Assembly (NCBI RefSeq): GCF_001653235.2
Contig: NW_019154065.1
Span: 174,060-201,415, forward strand
DNA length: 27,356 nucleotides
Direction: 5' to 3'
Source: Pochonia chlamydosporia 170
Lineage: Eukaryota; Ascomycota; Sordariomycetes; Hypocreales; Clavicipitaceae
Shown here: in pieces, positions 21,546 to 27,356 of the stretch
Layout of the letters: each line of letters starts with the position of its first letter
Numbering within the stretch: position 1 is the stretch's first letter
Program-made: the position numbers and the translations under genes
The notes under the pieces: model-generated
Database searches by the model: none
The model's input: the letters and a program-made list of their open reading frames with translations, nothing else
Told to the model about the DNA's origin: nothing

Positions 21546-21629
21546 GTTGTACAACAGTTGTACAACAGGCAAAATGTGTAGTTGTTGTACAACAGATTCA
21601 GGGCCGTACTACACAACGCGTTGTACAAC
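21546..21629. promoter_or_regulatory. Right subterminal repeats of the intact hAT
   Basis: GTTGTACAAC occurs at 21546-21555, 21557-21566, 21584-21593 and 21620-21629. The right end thus has four copies against one perfect and one variant at the left, a left-right asymmetry common in hAT elements. This is also the side where the transposase gene starts, so the sites may overlap its promoter. Confidence 0.7.
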
Positions 21630-22643
21630 GCGTTGTACGTACAATTTTGCCCATGTATGGGTGTAGGCGGTCGTTTGGGGGTTCTCGTCACATGTCTTGA
21701 GAAATACCCACTCGCCAATGTTGTTTTGAGGGGTGGCGGCATGAGAATCCCATTGCATAATACCAAAACCTGTGCTATAATTATTAGGTTTCAAACGATA
21801 GAAATGGCAAGCGTATCTTGGGGGATGCTGATGGGGTCCATGGATTGCTGTAAAGCAAAGTATAAACCAAGATTGAGTTTGTACATACCTGAATAGCCCG
21901 CGGGATCGGTATCTTTCAGAAAATTATCGTGGCAGTACCTTCAATCGAGTCAGTTCATGGAGGAATTTTATGGTAATCTGCTCCTTACAATTTCAAATTC
22001 ACCAAATGTGGTTGCTGCAGGGCGGCTTGAATGCGTTCGGCAACGGCTAAGCTCCCATCAGGACTTGAAACCTTTCCACATGGGGATGGGGGAAGAACTA
22101 CTTATAAGTCCCTTCAATCGATCTATGGCATCACTGTTTTTCTGTATATTGGTTTTCGTATCAACGCCAAAATACGACTGCCCAAAAAATGCTTCGTAAG
22201 TTCTGAACAGTGTCCTGTCTTCGTTAGACAGTCCAATGATAGTCGGTACAGGGGTAATTCGGAGGTTGGCCAAAATGGTCTGGAACTTGGGAATGACATA
22301 ATTGACCTATACTCACTTGGCGTTAGAAGAGCCTTGAATAGTGAGAGAGAACACGTACTATATCCAAGGCGTCGGCCTGTGCGGAAGTGACAGCGGAACC
22401 CCAAATTCCAGGACAATCGTTGATGCTGATGTATCGTTTCTGCGGAGTGTTTAAAGATAACAACTGGTCCTCCTCCACGGTCGAGTTCAAAGGAAGTGAC
22501 CATGCACCGTGCAGAAAAGAAAGGAGAATCGTTGCACCATGAGTGGTGATTTGTAAGAGGGAGAGAATGCGCATCGCTACAAGTTTCTCTCTGAAAGGGA
22601 CGTGTTCAGCTAGAGAATGGGGCACAATAAACAGGTTGAGCAC

Positions 22644-23686
22644 ACTACTTCAAAAATGGCCATAGAGATGGGGGGTACAAGGCTATAAGCAAGTTGGGCA
22701 TATTTGACAAAGTTGATGGTACTGAGGACATGGAATATTAGATGTTTGGTCGGCTCGTCACGGTTGGCACGTGGAAGGGAAGCTATGTAGATGTACCATT
22801 TCTGTGCTCATTTAGAGCGTAATGAGATATACGATCATGTAACTGTAATATATGAGGTATATAATTATATCCTAGCCTTTTACCGCAGACTCATTACAAA
22901 GAATGGGCCGACGGGGGTTGCATTGCGTTCTAGCCTCTACTGTTTGTTATTACTCGGCACGAAATTGCCGTGGAAAAGGTTGTAAATATGGATAAATCAT
23001 GCTTCTTCAGATGTTGGTCCAGGGTGATACTAATGGCATTTCCTGTTTAGAACTGCACTATTGAATCTCGCAACTGCATGTGATGTTGGGTCCATGAAAC
23101 TTTGAAGTGCTTAAGCAGCCTCTCAGTGGCAACACCCCGGTTAGAATCCAGGAACGGGCCAGGGACAGGTCGGCACACTATTCTGATTGGAACAAATTAA
23201 AAAATGAGGAGAATGGACGTGTGGTCGTGTGTCGTTCGACAGGGATTAATGGTGTACCCAGCCAACAGCAAGGTGGCAGAATTGGGTCGAGAGTAGAAAG
23301 CCTCTCCGCAAGCGGAGAGGCGTTATGGATCTGGATGAAGCAAACCAACTAGAAGCTGTCTAGGGACGGGAACTTCTTCGTGGAGGCCAGCGTACCCCTG
23401 TGCTGAAGGGTCCTTTCGGCTTGAGTATGGAGTGCGTAATCCATGACGCAAATTCATGTTCCTGTACATTCGTCTGGCCCCAAACTTCAGATGCGAATGT
23501 ACACTACCTTGGTCAAAAATCCTTGCTCAGACGGCCATATTGCTTCTACACACTAGTTGTATTGCTAGCTTTATATGGGTTAGAAACATTAATATATAAT
23601 AGTATCTGCTGTGGTCTGGAGTTCTTGTTATCATCCCATCCCTTTCCCATGGCTAGGAAGTCGATTCCATCAACACCCAACGCACC
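22644..23686. other. Noncoding stretch between peptidase and glucanase genes
   Basis: No gene is supported; small frames (for example 22791-22985, 23107-23352) lack recognisable content. It serves as the upstream region of both divergent genes. A perfect hairpin lies at 23300-23321. AT-rich words (TTTATATGGG near 23570, ATATATAATAG near 23591) about 100 bp ahead of the glucanase start could hold its core promoter. Confidence 0.5.
23300..23321. repeat. Perfect 10-bp stem hairpin
   Basis: GCCTCTCCGC, two bases, GCGGAGAGGC. A GC-rich stem with a 2-base loop, about 365 bp ahead of the glucanase start. Role unknown. Confidence 0.8.
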
Positions 23687-26600
23687 ATGGCGTTCTTTAA
23701 TCTACACATATCATTTCTCGGATTTCTCTTCTTTGTTCTTGGGACACATGCGCTTACCCAGAGCGGTACCACAAGAACGGTGGAACAGAACGTTGCTCGA
23801 CGAAGCGCGTTTCAAGCTGATACTCGCCCCAAAGCATCTTCCAATGTTACCGCTTTGTTCAACAACACCGGTTCTATTAGCCATGACAGCATCGCAAAGG
23901 CCCGAAAGATCGTAGCCGATGCGATAAGTAAAGTAACTGTCTCAAACAAAGCGCGGCTTGATAACCCCCGAAGAAATGTATACACCCTCAAACCGTCGGG
24001 TACACCAAAGTCTCGCCGAGATGCGCCTGGATCGTTTGTAGTTACTGACGAAATTGCCGCTGCTGCAGCACTCATTGCTGAAGTGGATGCTGCTGCTGAA
24101 CAAAAGAATGGCACTCTGCACCGTGACTACTCGCACGTTGAAAAGCTGCGAAGGCATCAGCCGTTGGAAGAGCGCCAGAGCAGTGGGTACTGGATGGCGA
24201 ACCTCCAAAATCTTGGAACTCAGCCATTTGGCAAAGACGCTTCTTACAAGGTCTTCCGTAACGTAAAGGATTATGGTGCCAAAGGTGATGGAGTTACAGA
24301 CGATACCAAGGCCATTAACCAAGCCATTTCTGACGGAAACCGCTGTGGCGCCGATTGCTATGGCTCAAGCGTGAAGAGTGCCGTGGTCTATTTTCCTCCG
24401 GGTAAGAGTGCATGATACTGCTTCATCACGGCCGCCACAGAATTCTTCTGACCGATCTTTCTAGGAACATACCTTGTCAGCGGGTCAATAATATCCTACT
24501 TTCACACGCAGCTCATTGGTGACGTGAGTTAAATAAAGATATCTTCTCTCATGCATCTCACCGGAGCCTAACTGACAAAATTTGTAGCCAACCAATCTCC
24601 CCGTGATCAAAGCCGCCGCGTCATTTGTTGGACTTGGAGTCATCACTACGGATGTTTATTATCCGGAAGGAGGGACTGGCATCGATGGCAATTCTAGGGA
24701 ATGGTATATCAACACAGTTTGTGCTCCTGCTCGTCTTTGTAATTCAAATGCAAACACTAACCAGTGTATAGGCCAACTTTTACCGTCAGATCAGGAATTT
24801 CCTCATTGACATCACCGCCACAAATCAGGGTGCATATGTCGCCGCTCTCCACTACCAAGTGGCACAGGCAACAAGCTTAACGAATATCCAATTCCTGGCA
24901 TCTACGAATGCTGGCACCACTCAGCAGGCCATCTGTAGGTACTAGGTATCCCCTCCAATAAACTTTCAAGGAAATGCTTCGGCACTGACGGAGATGTAGT
25001 TGCAGAGAACGGAAGCGGCGGATTCATGAGCGATTTAATTTTCGTTGGCGGAGCATTTGGAATATGTTCGTTTTCTACTAGACATTCGTATCAAAGCGTG
25101 TGATTGCTTGCTGACGTCTCACTTTGTGAGCCAGATGGTGGAAACCAACAGTTTACGGCCGCTCGGTTGACGTTCTTTAACTGTGTCACCGCCGTGAAGT
25201 TGATCTGGGACTGGGGCTGGGTAAGTTTGCGGTGCCTCTATCGCGTTTGACTTGTTTGCTGATACTCCCCTTGACAGATCTGGAGAGATATTCACATCTC
25301 GGGATCAAAGACTGGAATTAATCTCTTGTCTGAGGATGGTGTTCATCATACTGGATCCCTCTTGGTGCAAGATTCCACATTCTCCAATACTGCCACAGCA
25401 ATCCTTGCTTTCTCACCAGTCGCGGAAAAGAAGAAAGGAACAACAGGCATCACGCTTGACAACGTCGCTTTCACTAGCGTTACCGCAGCCATTGCAGATA
25501 ATGCAGGAAAGGTCTGGTTAGATGGCAGTGTGGGCAGCGTCGATACATTTACTCTTGGTCCTGCGTTTTTTAATTCCGACAAGGGCAGCTATACCCTAGG
25601 AACGACGTCCAAGACTCCTCGTATCTCATCACTCACAACCGGAGCCGCAAACGGTCTTCCTAAAGCGCCATACTTTTCCAGACAAAAGCCTACATACCAG
25701 GGTTCTACAATTGTTCAGATGAAGTTGCACGCTAAAGGTAAGTTGCAAGTAACATGTTATCATCACCACAATTAGTATGCTCATTGTGTTCTAGGAGACG
25801 GTGTCACGGACGATACTGCCACCTTTCAGGGTGTAATCAACACTTATGCAGGAACAGGGACTATTATCTTTATTGATGCTGGATCGTACATATTAACTGA
25901 CACGATCCAAATTCCATCTGGAACCAAAATCATGGGCCAGTCCTGGTCACAGCTTGTCGCTTCAGGTCCCAAATTCCAAGATGCCTCCAACCCTCATGTA
26001 CTCTTCCGAGTTGGCGCCAAAGGCGGCGAGACGGGCAACGTCGAGATACAAGACCTGCTCTTTACTACTCGAGGGCCAACCGCGGGTCTTGTCGCCGTGG
26101 AATGGAACATGGATGCGGATGCACAAGGTAGTGCTGCGATGTGGGATTGTCATGTCCGAATTGGCGGAGCAGACGGCACGAGCCTTTCGGTTGCCCACTG
26201 TCCTGCTGTCACTTCTGGCATAGATACAAAGTGCATTGCGGGCTCTATGATGTTTCACATGACACCATCTGCAAGCGCATACATTGAGAATATGTGGCTC
26301 TGGGTGGCCGACCATGACCTAGATGACGCAAATATGACCCAGGTATCTGTGTATGTTGCCCGTGGCATGTTGATTGAGAGCGTCAAGCCAGTTTGGCTAT
26401 ACGGCACCGCTTCTGAACACGCTACCTTTTACCAATACGAATTCTATAAGGCCCAGAATATTCTGGCTGCTATGATACAAACCGAGACCCCCTATTATCA
26501 GCCGAATCCACTACCTCCCGCTCCATTTACAGATAGTGTGGGAGCGTTTCCGGGCGATCCAACATACGACTGCAGTGGCAGAGATGGAAAAGAAGGCTGC

Positions 26601-27263
26601 GATAGTTCCTGGGCAGTGAGAATGATCTCTTCGTCCGATATAACTATTGCCGGAGCAGGACTATATTCATGGTTCCAGAAATATTCACAGACCTGTGTCG
26701 ACACGCAAAACTGCCAAAAGTCTTTGGTGCAGATGAAAGATACATCTGGGGGAATTCATTTCTGGAATCTTATCACAATTGGCGCCTTGAATATGATTAC
26801 TTCCGGTGCTCACGATGCTCTCACCGAGATTAGCGCACTGGACTACACAAACGTGGATTACCATCCGTTTTGGAGTCAACTTTCCCTCTTTGAGCTACTG
26901 GCTGTTGACGGCGACGGGAGCCAGGGTGGAAATATTGTCTATGTCCCTACGACCATCTGGCCTCATGGAGATCAAGGTAAACCCACGGCTTCCTGTATTC
27001 CGCCGTGCACACTTGTGCTTCCCCCTTCGCCAATCGGTTCTACCACGACGCTCACCTGGCTACCGCTGACAACGGCACTCTTGTCCTCGTCGGCTGGTCA
27101 GACGTACACCATCACGACGACCATCTCAGTGCCTCCTATCACTACTACAGAGATAGAATGGTGGGCCATCACAATCAACTCTGGGGATCCGACCGTCGCC
27201 TCCTTCACTCCGCTGCAGAGCGTGATGCCTCCATCATTTATCATAACGTTACCGGGTGATTTT
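23687..27263 (+). CDS. GH55 exo-beta-1,3-glucanase, 3' end lost into telomere
   Basis: Secreted enzyme that releases glucose or short products from beta-1,3-glucan. Eight exons (23687-24401, 24465-24523, 24588-24716, 24772-24934, 25000-25065, 25135-25220, 25278-25737 and 25795 onward) with seven GT-AG introns of 55-69 bp, all in phase. Residues 1-23 are a signal peptide; a region about 188-400 starts the first pectate-lyase-3-like beta-helix (FRNVKDYGAKGDGVTDDT), a second begins near 553 with a matching AKGDGVTDDT. GTASEHATFYQYEF holds E767, the position I associate with the GH55 catalytic acid (from memory). From about residue 952 a Thr/Pro-rich tail (PPCTLVLPPSP, TTTLT, SVPPITTTE) follows. 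The frame stays open to GGTGATTTT at 27255-27263 and on into the telomere: no stop codon, no 3' untranslated region. About 1049 residues are encoded before the telomere. The core is complete; only the tail is cut. Confidence 0.93.
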
Positions 27264-27266
27264 GGG

Positions 27267-27356
27267 TTAGGGTTAGGGTTAGGGTTAGGGTTAGGGTTAG
27301 GGTTAGGGTTAGGGTTAGGGTTAGGGTTAGGGTTAGGGTTAGGGTTAGGGTTAGGG
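27267..27356 (+). repeat. Telomere, 15 perfect TTAGGG repeats
   Basis: Exactly 15 copies run to the last base, G-rich strand 3'-ward, so the window's right edge is a chromosome end. They are preceded by TTTTGGG (27260-27266), so the junction is abrupt, with no degenerate telomere-like or subtelomeric repeat before it. In the frame of the glucanase gene the array reads TTA-GGG (Leu-Gly) and contains no stop. Confidence 0.99.

Larger units (their letters stand above)
18777..21659 (-). mobile_element. Intact hAT DNA transposon, 2883 bp, inside a peptidase exon
   Basis: The ends are perfect 21-bp inverted repeats (starting CATACATGGGC at 18777 and ending GCCCATGTATG at 21659). The flanks are a perfect 8-bp target duplication, GGTGTAGG at 18769-18776 and 21660-21667. 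The only gene inside is a complete two-intron transposase on the minus strand (18975-21397). Subterminal regions at both ends carry several copies of the palindrome GTTGTACAAC. There is no RIP-like TA excess, in sharp contrast to the LINE a few hundred bases to the left. Perfect ends, perfect duplications and an unbroken gene indicate a recent insertion, probably capable of moving. Confidence 0.95.
18203..22574 (-). pseudogene. Secreted HExxH metallopeptidase (M35-like), disrupted by hAT
   Basis: Read leftward. Exon 1 (22574-22359) encodes a signal peptide (MRILSLLQITTHGATILLSF) and CPGIWGSAVTSAQADALDI. A 52-bp intron (22307-22358) follows, then an exon with VNYVIPKFQTILANLRITPVP.... One or two further introns (boundaries uncertain) lead to FGIMQWDSHAATPQNN and DENPQTTAYT, where the hAT sits. 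Beyond the hAT, YHPEPTIFGDESIIVFC, then LIHELTHARVV (HExxH zinc motif) around 18590-18560, a 122-bp intron (18415-18536), an exon with DQCLINKASAYQWQCIRQLAIENP, an 85-bp intron (18235-18319) and a stop at 18203. The HELTH motif and the later AY...C..LA..NP pattern suggest the fungal Asp-zincin (M35-like) group; the family assignment is from memory. Without the hAT the frame would be continuous across the insertion site. Confidence 0.7.

Noticed and set aside
18777..21659. CRISPR-like array from the repeated GTTGTACAAC motifs
   Set aside because: The motifs are short, irregularly spaced palindromes confined to transposon ends in a fungal genome; no array structure.
23400..23915. Plus-strand open frame of 171 codons overlapping the glucanase start
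   Set aside because: Out of frame with the GH55 first exon, which has a signal peptide and conserved content; no domain seen.
1..27356. tRNA or rRNA genes
   Set aside because: I found no cloverleaf or recognisable ribosomal sequence by eye; a box B-like word (GGTTCTAGAATC, minus strand, near 8190) has no matching tRNA around it.

Overview
This is a subtelomeric chromosome end from a filamentous ascomycete fungus. The right edge is 15 perfect TTAGGG copies running to the last base. Genes have short GT-AG introns (51-122 bp). A dead Tad-like LINE is saturated with TA-rich, RIP-like changes, and the gene families (GH55 glucanase, HExxH secreted peptidase, Helitron and hAT elements) are typical of Pezizomycotina. 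I cannot name the species.

Layout. 1-2667: two pieces of a Helitron replicase-like gene in opposite orientations. The plus-strand piece enters from outside the window; the minus-strand piece (541-2667) carries a duplicated module of about 120 residues. 2668-3658: noncoding, with degenerate 34-bp repeats and a G-run. 3659-4799: a two-exon gene of unknown function with a basic, proline-rich tail. 5098-8441: a three-exon 595-codon gene of unrecognised function enclosed by long, diverged inverted repeats. 8442-9500: no gene seen. About 9502-17917: a Tad-like LINE destroyed by RIP-like mutation, split by a 3066-bp hAT element (13589-16654, 8-bp target duplication CGAAGCAG) that is itself mutated. 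18203-22574 (minus): a secreted HExxH metallopeptidase gene, interrupted in an exon by a second hAT of 2883 bp (18777-21659, 8-bp target duplication GGTGTAGG). That hAT still encodes an apparently complete 770-residue transposase with two introns and shows no RIP damage. 22644-23686: noncoding. 23687-27263: an eight-exon GH55 exo-beta-1,3-glucanase gene whose reading frame runs straight into the telomere with no stop codon.

How the parts fit: the end is a transposon graveyard with at least three layers of different age (mutated LINE, mutated hAT inside it, pristine hAT inside a peptidase gene). The chromosome terminus itself appears to be a break inside a secreted glucanase gene that was capped by telomere addition. 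The most interesting objects are the glucanase-telomere fusion, the probably competent young hAT, the inverted-repeat-bounded orphan gene, and the unmutated islands inside the RIP-like block.
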